Shown here: in pieces, positions 26,240-34,421 of the stretch
Layout of the letters: the number at the start of each line of letters is the position of its first letter
Numbering within the stretch: the stretch's first letter is position 1
Source of the DNA: an uncultured bacterium
Lineage (GTDB): Bacteria > Bacillota_I > Bacilli_A > RF39 > UBA660
Assembly (NCBI GenBank): GCA_949296705.1
Contig: CASFOW010000063.1
Location: 1-34,421 of the forward strand
Length of the DNA stretch: 34,421 bases
Direction: 5' to 3'
The notes under the pieces: generated by a model
Seen by the model: only the letters and a program-made list of their open reading frames with translations
The model's database searches: none
Told to the model about the DNA's origin: nothing
Translations under genes and position numbers: made by a program

Positions 26240-26544
26240 ATTTCACCACAATCCTTATTATCTATTAAAGTCTTAAAATGACGATTGATGTCTAATGTCA
26301 GAAAATATAGTTCATTTTCTAATTGTTGGTAACGTACATAGTCTTTATTTTCAAAGATTTTTTTCTTTAAATCCTGCGCTTCTTTACTATTTTTATATTC
26401 AGCTAGTTGATACTTTTCCAGTAGTTCCTTAAATGGTTTATCAGTTAATAGTTTTTCTTTCAATGCCTTTAATTCTATCATCCGAGGATCTTTTTCTAAT
26501 AGTGCAACAATCTCTTCTGTTTTTTTCTGGATTTTTTCTTCCAT
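26236..26544 (-). CDS. ylbF: YlbF-family protein
   Basis: The 102-residue helical protein has the YlbF/YmcA pattern: KTEEIVALLEKDPRMIELKALKEKL, later YQLENELYFLTLDINRHF. In B. subtilis YlbF forms a complex with YmcA and YaaT that works with RNase Y in mRNA processing, affecting competence and biofilm. The ylbD-ylbE cluster upstream and rsmD downstream support the name. AAGGAGTATG precedes the ATG. Confidence 0.85.
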   Translation of the reverse strand: MEEKIQKKTEEIVALLEKDPRMIELKALKEKLLTDKPFKELLEKYQLAEYKNSKEAQDLKKKIFENKDYVRYQQLENELYFLTLDINRHFKTLIDNKDCGEI

Positions 26545-26603
26545 CTTGAATCATACTCCTTGTTTTCTAACCTTATTGTAGCAAAATTTTATCTAAATGA
26601 AAA

Positions 26604-26638
26604 GAAAAAAAGATTTCTAAAATCATCGCTAGAAATCT
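26604..26638 (-). terminator. Terminator after ylbE
   Basis: A 9-bp perfect stem AGATTTCTA / TAGAAATCT (26611-26619 and 26630-26638) followed by seven T on the minus strand. It separates the ylbD-ylbE unit from ylbF-rsmD. Confidence 0.78.
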
Positions 26639-26639
26639 C

Positions 26640-26861
26640 TTATTGAATAATGTCCATAAAGGTTCTAATTTTCTCTATTTTTCTGGTTAAATCATCAATT
26701 TTATCGCTAGGATTTAAATGATAAGTAGCTTTCATTTCTTCTTCCATATCTTTAATTGCTTCAGGGTGGCGATTTAGTACTTTATACCAAGCGGAATTAT
26801 CTCTTAGATAACGATATAAATAAGGATTGTTTCTGACTTTTATTTGGGTTTCAACATTCAT
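26640..26861 (-). CDS. ylbE: YlbE-like protein
   Basis: The 73-residue helical protein has the YlbE-like hallmark LYRYLRDNSAWYKVLNRHPE (14-33). Function is unknown in all species I know. It is one base away from the ylbD-like gene, and both lie just before ylbF, the same order as in Bacillus. Confidence 0.82.
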   Translation of the reverse strand: MNVETQIKVRNNPYLYRYLRDNSAWYKVLNRHPEAIKDMEEEMKATYHLNPSDKIDDLTRKIEKIRTFMDIIQ

Positions 26862-26862
26862 A

Positions 26863-27243
26863 TTAATCCTCTAAATGTTTATATAATGGTCGAGCTTGGT
26901 AGTTGTTTTGTTTTTTATTTGTAGTTAAATCTTGTACTAAAGCTACTGCTTTTGATAAGCCATCTACTCCTTTACGTACAGTTTCTAAATCCATTTGTTT
27001 GACTAGATTAAATAAATCTTTTAATGAAGTATCTCCTACTGTACTAGCGGTTGTTTTAGGCGATTGTTGCTCGGGAGTTGGGTTTACCCTAGAAGACGAA
27101 AAATAAGATTGCCAGATAGAATTATTTTCTCCATACATATCGTATAATTCATAAAATTTTTGCCAGGTCATCTGATTATTGGTTACATAGTGAACTAGTT
27201 CGGGATGACTTCTTACAAACATTTTAAAGTTCTCTTTAGACAT
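26863..27243 (-). CDS. ylbD: YlbD-like coat-type protein
   Basis: The 126-residue protein begins FKMFVRSHPELVHYVTNNQMTWQKFYELYDMYGENNSIWQSYF, split across residues 6-48; 'hHPELhxxVrxxxxTWQxhYExxxhhGE' is typical of YlbD. In B. subtilis YlbD is listed as a putative spore coat protein; in non-sporulating relatives its role is unknown. The C-terminal half is variable, ending with Lys- and Asn-rich stretches. Gene order with ylbE supports the call. Confidence 0.78.
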   Translation of the reverse strand: MSKENFKMFVRSHPELVHYVTNNQMTWQKFYELYDMYGENNSIWQSYFSSSRVNPTPEQQSPKTTASTVGDTSLKDLFNLVKQMDLETVRKGVDGLSKAVALVQDLTTNKKQNNYQARPLYKHLED

Positions 27244-27288
27244 ATGACCACCTAATAAACTATATGTAAAAAGAAGGCTTTTGTTTCC

Positions 27289-27609
27289 TTATTTTTTGGT
27301 TAATTGAAGTGGTTTTTCTTCAGTAGACGCAAGGAGGGCTTCTTTTTCGTCGATAAAGGCTAACAGTTCACAAACTTCTTCTTCACTTAAGGATTCAATG
27401 TATGCTCTTGCTTGTCTCCATTCCTGTTTGGTTGCCGCTATAGTATCGGTGAGTGTTGCCTCTGAAGTAAGAGAAGAAGTAGCACTTGTCGTTACTGAGC
27501 CAAGGGTAGTATTCGTAAGAGCATTTACATCTTCATTTGTAAGAGTAAGAGAGGTATAAGAAGTTAAACTTGTACCCACTGTAGATGGGATAGTAGTCGT
27601 TATAGTCAT
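27289..27609 (-). CDS. Thr/Ser-rich protein of unknown function
   Basis: The first 60 of 106 residues are almost only Thr, Ser, Ala, Leu and Val (TTTIPSTVGTS..., SVTTSATSSLTS), like a low-complexity linker. The end is a compact helical, acidic part (WRQARAYIESLSEEEVCELLAFIDEKEALL, about 63-92). No signal peptide or anchor is evident. It lies between an unknown membrane protein gene (2-base gap) and ylbD (45 bases). AGAAAGGAACG precedes the ATG. I do not recognise it. Confidence 0.55.
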   Translation of the reverse strand: MTITTTIPSTVGTSLTSYTSLTLTNEDVNALTNTTLGSVTTSATSSLTSEATLTDTIAATKQEWRQARAYIESLSEEEVCELLAFIDEKEALLASTEEKPLQLTKK

Positions 27610-27611
27610 CG

Positions 27612-28406
27612 TTATCGTTCCTTTCTGTATAGTTTACCCTCTTGAGTAGAAGAAGATATTTCTTTATTGTCTACTTGATTTAAATAAAGAAGAAGGTTTC
27701 TTAAGTTTTCTAGTTCTTCGCGGGTAGTAAATTTATCTTTTAATGAATGAATAGAAGGGATATCTTCTTGTTTAGCTAAAGATGAAGCAATTATTTTCGT
27801 TGCTGGGCAATACTTTTTCAAATCCCTTGTTTCAATTTTTTCTTCAATTTCTTTTAATTTTTTATTTTGTTTGATGCGAGTTAGATTATATTCTTGAAGA
27901 TTAATACATTCAAAATTGATGAAGGCACTTATTCCTTCCGCAATGAAAATTCCTAAAAAAAGAGGCACTACTACTCCAGTTGCTATAGGAGCTAAACCAA
28001 GTAACAAGCAAATAATCATCACTACCACATTTTGTTTTAATCCTTTTTGATGAATACGTTTATTCCACTCTAAGTAAGGAATAAGTTCTTTAGAATAACC
28101 AAACTGGTAATGATAATTACGGTTCTTTCGACTATGGATTTCTCTTCGAAAGAGTAACTTTTGATACCGAGCGTTTTCTAACAACGCATTTTTCTCGGCA
28201 TCACTATGACATTTTTTTAACTTTTTTGCTGTGTTTTTATTAAGTAAATTTTCATAGTACACCGTGATTTTCGGAAAACACCTAAGTAACAGAGAATATT
28301 TCATTCGCTCTACTCCAAAAACAATTTGTTGAAACCTTCTAGCACCTAAGCGCTCGTATCTTTTTAGCTTCCTTTTTATTTCTTCGCTAGTGTTGTTGTA
28401 TGTCAT
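27612..28406 (-). CDS. Basic protein with two central membrane segments, unknown function
   Basis: The 264-residue protein has a strongly basic N-terminal half (Lys/Arg-rich helices, KKLKKCHSDAEK), then two hydrophobic helices (about 126-165, VVVMIICLLLGLAPIATGVV followed by a second), then a charged helical C-terminus. It may be a membrane-tethered nucleic-acid- or protein-binding factor, but no family is recognised. GAGGG precedes the ATG. It starts the minus-strand string that includes the Thr-rich protein and ylbD-ylbE. Confidence 0.55.
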   Translation of the reverse strand: MTYNNTSEEIKRKLKRYERLGARRFQQIVFGVERMKYSLLLRCFPKITVYYENLLNKNTAKKLKKCHSDAEKNALLENARYQKLLFRREIHSRKNRNYHYQFGYSKELIPYLEWNKRIHQKGLKQNVVVMIICLLLGLAPIATGVVVPLFLGIFIAEGISAFINFECINLQEYNLTRIKQNKKLKEIEEKIETRDLKKYCPATKIIASSLAKQEDIPSIHSLKDKFTTREELENLRNLLLYLNQVDNKEISSSTQEGKLYRKER

Positions 28407-28431
28407 ATTATACCCTCATTTTTAGCTAAGA

Positions 28432-28455
28432 AAAGGAAAATTTTTGTTTTCCCTT
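28432..28455 (-). terminator. Terminator after parC
   Basis: A 9-bp stem with one wobble (28432-28440 and 28447-28455), with a T-rich tail on the minus strand, lying just after the parC stop. Confidence 0.45.
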
Positions 28456-28462
28456 ATCTTTT

Positions 28463-31072
28463 TTATTCATCATCATTTAGAAAATCATCAATTGTCATCA
28501 GGCGGTCATCAATTTCTTTTAAGGAAATACGTTTCGCCTTCGGTGTTTTAGGAATTTCTGCTTCACTCGGTATTTCCTCTACTATTTTCTCGTTCGAAGT
28601 GGTATCTTCTACTTCTATATCTATGCTAGGATTTTCTTCTATATCTATATCTTTTTTCTTTAGAGTTGCGACTAAGAAAATGTCATGTACTTCATTTTTC
28701 ACTAACTGACTTCCAACGGAATAGCGATCCATGAATGGGAAGTCACTTGCTTTTTCTAATTTAATCGCTGAAGTTTTGATTCCAATATGATCTTTGGTCT
28801 TTACAACTAAAGTTTTCAAAACATGGTAAGGATTACTTTTGATTTCACGAAGTAGTAATAAACCACGACGAGCTCTCGTTGATTTTTCGAATTCGCTAAA
28901 TTTTACTCGTTTACCAGTTCCTTTAGTCGTCATGACAAGAATAGCATCATGATATTGCGTACTGAAATTATTGACGCTAACGACATGGTCTTGTTTTAAG
29001 GTAATGGCTTTAACTCCACTCGTCTTTAATCCAACAATTGGAATATCACGACTATCAAACCATAAGCCATAACTATCTGAAGTAGCGATAAAGATTTCTG
29101 GATATTCGATTAAAAATGCTGCAATTAAGCGATCGCCTGCTTTTAGTTTCATACAAGTAATCGGTTTAGAATAACGAGATACCTGAAAATCTGATAGCAC
29201 GGATTGCTTGATCATTCCTTGTTCACTAGCTAGACAAATATTTTTATCTTTACTAAATTCACTAACAGGAATACTAGCAATAATCTCTTCACTTTCTTCT
29301 AGCTTAATTAAATTACTGACATGTTTTCCTAATTCTTTCCATTTTAAATCGGGAATCGTATAAACCGGAATATAAAGATAGTTTCCAAGAGAAGTAAATA
29401 ATAATAATGTATCTTGCGTATTCATCTCATATAAACCAAGCATATAGTCTAACTCTTTTAGCTGTGCTTCTTCATTATTCGAAGCTTGATAACTACGAAT
29501 ACTAGTTCGTTTTACATAACCATCCTTAGTTACGGCAACAATAACATCTTCCTTAGGAATCATAACAGAAGTATCGATTTTAATCTCCGTAATTTCCTCT
29601 TTAATATCCGTTTTTCTAGGTGTAGCATATTCTTTTTTTACTTGTCGAAGTTCATCTTTCATCACTTTCTTCAATAAATTTTCATCCTTTAAAATAGCTT
29701 CTAATCCTTCGACGATTTTGGTTAAATTTGCAAGTTCTTCTTCTAAAAGCGTTACATCGGTATTGGTTAATTTGTAAAGTTGTAAGGTGACAATTGCTTC
29801 TGCTTGTGCTTCTGAAAAATCATATTTAGCAACTAAGTTGTCCTTAGCATCACTTTTATTTTTACTAGAACGAATCGTATGAATCACTTCATCTAAGATA
29901 GAAAGACATTTAATTAATCCTTCAACGATATGAAGCCGTGCTTTAGCATGTTCAAGATCAAATTTCGTTCGCGCTAAAATTACTTCTTTTTGGTGAAGTA
30001 AGTAAGAATCAATAATATCTAATAAACCTAATAATTTGGGGCGCCGGTGATCGATTGCTACCATGTTATAGCTATAACTAATTTTAAGATCAGTATTTTT
30101 TAATAAGTAGTTTAAAACTAAATCACGATTGGCGTCTTTTTTTAAATCAATTGCAATCCTTAATCCGTCACGATCGGATTCATCTCTTACTTCGGCGATT
30201 CCTTCTATTTTTTTATCGATTCTAATTTCATCGATTTTTCTTACCAATTGGGCTTTATTTACTTCAAAAGGAATTTCCGAGACAATAATCGCCACTTTGC
30301 CATTTTTCTCCTCAAAAGAAGTCCTAGAACTAATCATGATTTTGCCTTTTCCGGTTTGGAAGGCACTACGTATTCCGTTTAACCCTTCGACAATTCCCCC
30401 AGTTGGGAAATCTGGTCCTTTAACAATTTCCATAATCGTATCTAAACTGCAATTAGGGCTGTCAATTCGTTTAATCGTCGCATCGATAATTTCTCCTAAA
30501 TTGTGAGGAGGGATATTGGTCGCATATCCTGCCGATATTCCACTTGTCCCATTCACCAATAGATTAGGGAATCTAGCTGGTAACACAGTAGGCTCTAATT
30601 CTGTATCATCGAAATTGGGTGCCCAAGTTATGGTATCCTTATCTAAATCACGAAGTAATTCATTACTGATTTTGGCAAGTCTTGCTTCGGTGTAACGCAT
30701 TGCGGCAGGACTATCGCCATCCATACTACCATTATTTCCGTGCATATCGATATAAGGGGTATTTTGTTTCCACCATTGACTCATTCTTACCATCGCATCA
30801 TAAATACTTGAGTCCCCATGTGGATGATAGTTACCCATAACATTTCCCACAGTTTTCGCACTTTTTCGATATGGTTTATCATAAGTATTTCGGTCGCGAT
30901 ACATTCCATATAAAATACGTCGTTGAACTGGCTTTAACCCATCTCTAACATCAGGAATTGCCCTATCTTGGATGATATATTTCGAATATCTTCCAAAGCG
31001 CTCACCCATAATTTCTTCTAAGGTATATTCAAATATTTTCTCTGTAATTGGTTGTTCTTTTTTGCTTTTCAT
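28463..31072 (-). CDS. parC: DNA topoisomerase IV subunit A
   Basis: The 869-residue subunit cuts and rejoins DNA to decatenate daughter chromosomes. The catalytic Tyr is Tyr127 in AAMRYTEARL. The quinolone region reads HPHGDSSIYDA (83-93), with Ser88 and Asp92 at the positions usually changed in resistance, so no resistance substitution is visible there. The C-terminal beta-pinwheel spans about 490-790. It lacks an obvious GyrA box, and the ParE gene upstream supports ParC over GyrA. The tail (about 795-869) is acidic and variable. Confidence 0.94.
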   Translation of the reverse strand: MKSKKEQPITEKIFEYTLEEIMGERFGRYSKYIIQDRAIPDVRDGLKPVQRRILYGMYRDRNTYDKPYRKSAKTVGNVMGNYHPHGDSSIYDAMVRMSQWWKQNTPYIDMHGNNGSMDGDSPAAMRYTEARLAKISNELLRDLDKDTITWAPNFDDTELEPTVLPARFPNLLVNGTSGISAGYATNIPPHNLGEIIDATIKRIDSPNCSLDTIMEIVKGPDFPTGGIVEGLNGIRSAFQTGKGKIMISSRTSFEEKNGKVAIIVSEIPFEVNKAQLVRKIDEIRIDKKIEGIAEVRDESDRDGLRIAIDLKKDANRDLVLNYLLKNTDLKISYSYNMVAIDHRRPKLLGLLDIIDSYLLHQKEVILARTKFDLEHAKARLHIVEGLIKCLSILDEVIHTIRSSKNKSDAKDNLVAKYDFSEAQAEAIVTLQLYKLTNTDVTLLEEELANLTKIVEGLEAILKDENLLKKVMKDELRQVKKEYATPRKTDIKEEITEIKIDTSVMIPKEDVIVAVTKDGYVKRTSIRSYQASNNEEAQLKELDYMLGLYEMNTQDTLLLFTSLGNYLYIPVYTIPDLKWKELGKHVSNLIKLEESEEIIASIPVSEFSKDKNICLASEQGMIKQSVLSDFQVSRYSKPITCMKLKAGDRLIAAFLIEYPEIFIATSDSYGLWFDSRDIPIVGLKTSGVKAITLKQDHVVSVNNFSTQYHDAILVMTTKGTGKRVKFSEFEKSTRARRGLLLLREIKSNPYHVLKTLVVKTKDHIGIKTSAIKLEKASDFPFMDRYSVGSQLVKNEVHDIFLVATLKKKDIDIEENPSIDIEVEDTTSNEKIVEEIPSEAEIPKTPKAKRISLKEIDDRLMTIDDFLNDDE

Positions 31073-31083
31073 GACGTTCCTCC

Positions 31084-31560
31084 CTAACTAGTAATCAACC
31101 CAATATAGTAATTATCGATATTTTTAGCAATATCATTCATCACTATTTCTTCTTTCTGTTTAAGAAATGGTAAAAAAGATACCATAATTTCTTTATTTAA
31201 AAGTTCAAAAATTTGTTTCGTATAAAAAAGACGAGCCGCCTCTAAGTATAGTTTATCATCTAATACCGATAAAAGAAAATTGTCTAATCGTACGATATCA
31301 CGAACTTCTTTTAAATGATAATATTTGTCTTTGGTATAGGCTAATACATCATCAACAACCGCTAAGCGGGGATATTTTTTTAAGTATTTATCACGATCAA
31401 AAGAGGTATTCGTACAAAAAAAAGCTTTAATACTTTCGTAATCTTTTTCCGATAAAATGTCTTCTAGTTGTTTTGTTTTTCTTATTTTTCCTTTAATTAA
31501 ATCATAGCATAATAAACTATTTTTATAAATTTGATTAAAAGCTGTTTTCCGAGAAATCAT
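31084..31560 (-). CDS. Unknown 158-residue protein inside the parE-parC operon
   Basis: This soluble, helix-rich protein has no Cys cluster, membrane segment or known catalytic motif. It lies between parE (16 bases upstream) and parC (11 bases downstream), so all three are on one transcript. In most Bacilli parE and parC are adjacent. Charged and hydrophobic residues alternate as in a small helical bundle. A role in topoisomerase regulation is possible from position only. Confidence 0.65.
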   Translation of the reverse strand: MISRKTAFNQIYKNSLLCYDLIKGKIRKTKQLEDILSEKDYESIKAFFCTNTSFDRDKYLKKYPRLAVVDDVLAYTKDKYYHLKEVRDIVRLDNFLLSVLDDKLYLEAARLFYTKQIFELLNKEIMVSFLPFLKQKEEIVMNDIAKNIDNYYIGLITS

Positions 31561-31576
31561 ATTTTACGCCTCTTTT

Positions 31577-33487
31577 CTACTTCTTTGCGATCGTATAATC
31601 ATCTTCTAGAGAAAACTCTACATTTTCTTCAATCCAATCTTTACGTGGTTCGACATTATCTCCCATTAAAACACTGACTCTTTTTTCGGCTAGAATTGCA
31701 TCCTCAATGGTCACACGAATTAAACTTCTTGTTTTAGGATTCATGGTCGTTTCGGCAAGTTGGTCGGCATTCATCTCGCCTAATCCTTTATATCGTTGAA
31801 CTTCACATTTTTTTCCAGCGGTTTTTTGTTTCATTTCTTCCATCGTATATGCATATTGATGTTCTTTCCCATTCTTGATTAAAAATAATGGGGGAAGGGC
31901 AATATAAAGACGCCCTGCTTCGATTAATGGTTTCATATAACGATAAAAGAAAGTAAGCAATAAGCACTGAATATGAGCACCGTCATCATCGGCATCGGTC
32001 ATGATAATGACTTTGGCATATTCTGCTTCATCGATATCGAAATTAGGGGCAACTCCGGCACCAATCGTATAGATCATAGTATTGATTTCTTCATTTTTTA
32101 AGATATCTTCCATTCTAGCTTTTTCGGTATTAATGACTTTTCCCCGTAAAGGCAAAATAGCTTGAAAGCGACGATCACGTCCTTGTTTAGCAGAACCTCC
32201 AGCTGAATCTCCTTCGACTAAGAAAAGTTCATTTTTGGTTTTGTCTCGTCCTTGAGCAGGAGAAAGTTTACCGGATAGTGCTCGTTCTTTAGGGTTTTTG
32301 GTTTTCCCTTTACGAGCTTCTTCTCTTGCTTTACGAGCCGCTTCTCTAGCCACTTTACTACGTAAAGATTTTTCAATAATATCGGTTGCGATTTTCTTGT
32401 TTTCCTCTAAGAAAAACTGTAGTTTTTCACTAACCAAATTCTCTACTGCGGTTCTTGCTTGTGGGGTTCCTAGCTTTCCTTTAGTCTGTCCCTCGAATTG
32501 TAGTAGAGCTTCTGGTATTTTTAAAGAAATAATTGCCGTTAACCCTTCTCTCACATCGCTTCCTTCTAGGGCTTTATCTTTTCCTTTAATATAGCCATTA
32601 TTCTTGGCGTAATCATTAAAGGCCCTAGTAAGAGCGGTCTTAAATCCTACTTCGTGAGTACCGCCATCTACTGTTTTAACATTATTGACGAAAGATACAA
32701 TATTTTCGTTATACGTATCGGTATATTGCATTGCGATATCGATTTCCATCTTGTCTTTCATTCCTTCGAAAGAAATTACGTTATGAAGAACATTTTTTCC
32801 TTCATTGAGGTAGCGAACAAACGCAATTAAGCCATCTTCATAATGATATTTTTCCTGGCGTCCATCTTCTTCGTTGATAACTTCGATAGTAAGTCCCTTA
32901 ATTAAAAAAGCAGACTCTTGCATTCTTTCACAAATAGTTGTAAAAGAAAAGTGATTGTTTCCAAATATTTCTTCATCCGGTAAAAAACGAACCGTTGTTC
33001 CGGTTTTGGCGGTCATTCCTAATTGTTTTAAAGGGATTACTTTTTTTCCGCCGTTTTCAAAACGAATTACCCATTCATGCTTATCATTTTTGATTGTTAC
33101 TTCCATCCATTTAGATAAAGCATTAACTACACTCGCACCAACTCCATGTAAACCACCAGAGACTTTGTAGCCACCTTCTTCAAATTTACCACCAGCATGT
33201 AAAACGGTATAGATAACTTCAGGTGCGCTTTTTCCTGATGAGTGCATTCCCGTTGGAACTCCACGTCCATGATCTTCTACACTAATACTTTTATCTTTAT
33301 GTAAGGTGATTTTGATATAATCGCCGTAACCATTTATTGCTTCATCGATGGCGTTGTCGACGATCTCCCATACTAAATGATGAAGACCCCGTTTATCTGT
33401 TGAACCGATATACATACCAGGTCTTTTTCTCACTGCTTCTAGTCCTTCTAATATTTTGATGGAATCTGCATCATATTTTGTTGCCAT
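31577..33487 (-). CDS. parE: DNA topoisomerase IV subunit B
   Basis: From ATG 33487 the protein has 636 residues. The GHKL ATPase has VWEIVDNAIDEA (39-50, Asn45 binds Mg-ATP) and GGLHGVGASVVNA (about 103-115). The TOPRIM domain starts LVEGDSAGGSAKQGRD, with QAILPLRGKVINTEKA and MTDADDDGAHI. The open frame begins at 33547, but GGAAGGAG directly before ATG 33487 decides the start. ParE supplies ATP-driven strand passage for ParC. Confidence 0.95.
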   Translation of the reverse strand: MATKYDADSIKILEGLEAVRKRPGMYIGSTDKRGLHHLVWEIVDNAIDEAINGYGDYIKITLHKDKSISVEDHGRGVPTGMHSSGKSAPEVIYTVLHAGGKFEEGGYKVSGGLHGVGASVVNALSKWMEVTIKNDKHEWVIRFENGGKKVIPLKQLGMTAKTGTTVRFLPDEEIFGNNHFSFTTICERMQESAFLIKGLTIEVINEEDGRQEKYHYEDGLIAFVRYLNEGKNVLHNVISFEGMKDKMEIDIAMQYTDTYNENIVSFVNNVKTVDGGTHEVGFKTALTRAFNDYAKNNGYIKGKDKALEGSDVREGLTAIISLKIPEALLQFEGQTKGKLGTPQARTAVENLVSEKLQFFLEENKKIATDIIEKSLRSKVAREAARKAREEARKGKTKNPKERALSGKLSPAQGRDKTKNELFLVEGDSAGGSAKQGRDRRFQAILPLRGKVINTEKARMEDILKNEEINTMIYTIGAGVAPNFDIDEAEYAKVIIMTDADDDGAHIQCLLLTFFYRYMKPLIEAGRLYIALPPLFLIKNGKEHQYAYTMEEMKQKTAGKKCEVQRYKGLGEMNADQLAETTMNPKTRSLIRVTIEDAILAEKRVSVLMGDNVEPRKDWIEENVEFSLEDDYTIAKK

Positions 33488-33506
33488 AGTTTCACTCTCC
33501 TTCCCC

Positions 33507-33515
33507 ATTATAGCA
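33507..33515 (-). promoter_or_regulatory. Extended -10 promoter of parE
   Basis: TGCTATAAT on the minus strand, 20-28 bases upstream of the parE start. No good -35 is visible. The leader would be very short. Confidence 0.55.
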
Positions 33516-33648
33516 AACTTCAAAACAAAAAAAAAGAAGCATGACACTTTTTGACAACGAAACTTTACTTTTCTTTTTACATTATTTTTTTATTTCTCAT
33601 GATTTTTAATTTAAAAATAATATAAAAAATGACATATTACTTTATTTT

Positions 33649-34188
33649 TTAATTACTACTTTCTACATAATACCAATTTTCATCTAATTCAACAATTTTA
33701 ACTATTTCTGAATTATTCTTTATCTCATATATTAAATTCTTACCACCAGAAGAATAAATTAATTCAACATTTCCACTTAATACTCCTCGATATATCCAAA
33801 AACTAATCACTTGTTCTCTATCGTTTCTATAAACATAAATTTCTCCATCAGAAGAAACATATTTATATATTGGTAATTTTATATTTTTATCAAAATAATA
33901 AGCAAATTCATCATCCTTAACTTTTTCTATTATTCTTTCCCTTTGCTTTCTATATAATGGAAATTCTACGTTAGTTTTAATCCATCTAAAATTACAAAAT
34001 AAGAATAAAATAGAACTAGCCAATAAAATTACAAGTAAAACATTCCCTTTTTTCGCGATTTTATTAAAGTTTTTAATTACTTTAACTAGAAATATAATCC
34101 ATATAATTAATAGAAAAAGCTTGATAAAAAATAAAGTAAATTCCGTGAAATAACCTATAATTAAATCACTATACCAATTACAGAACAA
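33649..34188 (-). CDS. Membrane protein of unknown function
   Basis: The 179-residue product has two hydrophobic helices (about 14-36 and 48-66) and a mainly beta-rich external or cytosolic tail (67-179) with many Tyr and Ile. The only start available in this frame is TTG 34188, with no close ribosome site; GGGAG is about 19 bases upstream, separated from it by a palindrome (34190-34207). An in-frame TGA lies at 34204-34206. The 5' end may have been lost or altered by the adjoining IS-type sequence. No family recognised. Confidence 0.5.
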   Translation of the reverse strand: MFCNWYSDLIIGYFTEFTLFFIKLFLLIIWIIFLVKVIKNFNKIAKKGNVLLVILLASSILFLFCNFRWIKTNVEFPLYRKQRERIIEKVKDDEFAYYFDKNIKLPIYKYVSSDGEIYVYRNDREQVISFWIYRGVLSGNVELIYSSGGKNLIYEIKNNSEIVKIVELDENWYYVESSN

Positions 34189-34189
34189 A

Positions 34190-34207
34190 ATGAAAATAAA
34201 TTTTCAT
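34190..34207. repeat. 18-base palindrome at the TnpB end
   Basis: ATGAAAAT-AA-ATTTTCAT has perfect 8-bp arms. It contains the TnpB stop codon and sits directly upstream of the TTG start of the membrane protein. Confidence 0.6.
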
Positions 34208-34421
34208 CTCCCAGTCGTTACCTCCCGGGCTTTCTGCTTCATTGATAGAGTAACCTCTATTCTCCACAGACTTAACATCCGACAGTCGCTGCAGTAGACT
34301 TTGTTCTTTATTTTTTCTTGATAAATTAACTCTTTCATATATCTCTTTATTCCTTCGAATAATATGTTTTGACTAGCATTGATATCTCTATCGTGGCAAC
34401 TTCCGCATTCTGGGCATATCC
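34204..34421 (-). CDS. tnpB: TnpB / IS605 OrfB, C-terminal end only
   Basis: About 71 residues before a TGA stop at 34204-34206 are visible; the N-terminus is beyond the right edge. The start of this piece, CPECGSCHDRDINASQNI, is the second half of the TnpB zinc ribbon with its DRDxNA motif, a part of the RuvC-like nuclease end. Full TnpB is an RNA-guided DNA nuclease of IS200/IS605 elements (ancestor of Cas12). A second frame is also open here (about codons ending at 34178), so a frameshift in the C-terminus is possible. Confidence 0.75.
   Translation of the reverse strand, partial: ICPECGSCHDRDINASQNILFEGIKRYMKELIYQEKIKNKVYCSDCRMLSLWRIEVTLSMKQKAREVTTGR

Noticed and set aside
30129-30506. 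125-codon plus-strand frame opposite parC
   Set aside because: It mirrors a conserved coding region, has no ribosome site and no domain.

Overview
This is chromosomal DNA of a low-GC (roughly one-third G+C) Bacillota bacterium, probably from the Bacilli or Erysipelotrichia-like lineages. The evidence is HrcA/CIRCE control of a heat-shock operon, a Bce-type peptide-sensing operon, ylbD-ylbE-ylbF-rsmD-like synteny, parE/parC, GGAGG-type ribosome binding sites and sigma-A-like promoters. TGA works as a stop codon (ATGA overlaps at about 8237, 8896 and 9390) and TGG encodes Trp, so this is genetic code 11, not the Mycoplasma code. Placement below class level is a guess.

Layout. 1-3050: start of a type IV prepilin gene (cut by the window edge), a zinc-ribbon protein, a PflX-like radical SAM protein, a tandem-XRE regulator and two small proteins. 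3111-9691: a minus-strand Bce-like module (GNAT acetyltransferase, response regulator, intramembrane-sensing kinase, ABC ATPase, ABC permease), preceded by a glycine-zipper membrane protein and followed by a VanZ-RDD fusion. A BceR-type box and a -10 element precede the ATPase. 9816-11425: an XRE membrane regulator, a frameshifted gene relic and an IS200-like element with matching subterminal hairpins. 11593-15924: a short DUF1540 protein, deoB and xerD on the minus strand, then rarA and a guanylate-kinase-like gene on the plus strand.

15937-22516: the heat-shock operon hrcA-grpE-dnaK-pepF-dnaJ (minus). It has a consensus sigma-A promoter flanked by two CIRCE-type repeats. PepF is inserted between dnaK and dnaJ, and GrpE carries a His/Cys-rich N-terminal segment. 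22606-24430: two accessory genes, a divergent protein-kinase-like protein and a helical protein of unknown function. 24536-28406: two minus-strand runs, one of unknown membrane protein / Thr-rich protein / YlbD / YlbE and one of YlbF / RsmD / histidine phosphatase / unknown protein, separated by a terminator. 28432-33515: parE - unknown 158-aa gene - parC. 33649-34421: an unknown membrane protein and the C-terminal end of a TnpB (IS605 OrfB) gene cut by the window edge.

Most of the window is housekeeping (protein folding, DNA topology, recombination, rRNA methylation). Accessory or regulatory novelty is concentrated in the Bce region, the IS and relic region (10.5-11.5 kb), the kinase-like/unknown pair (22.6-24.4 kb), the extra gene inside parE-parC, and the GrpE extension. 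I see no CRISPR array, rRNA, tRNA or confident riboswitch, and no clear complete undescribed system.
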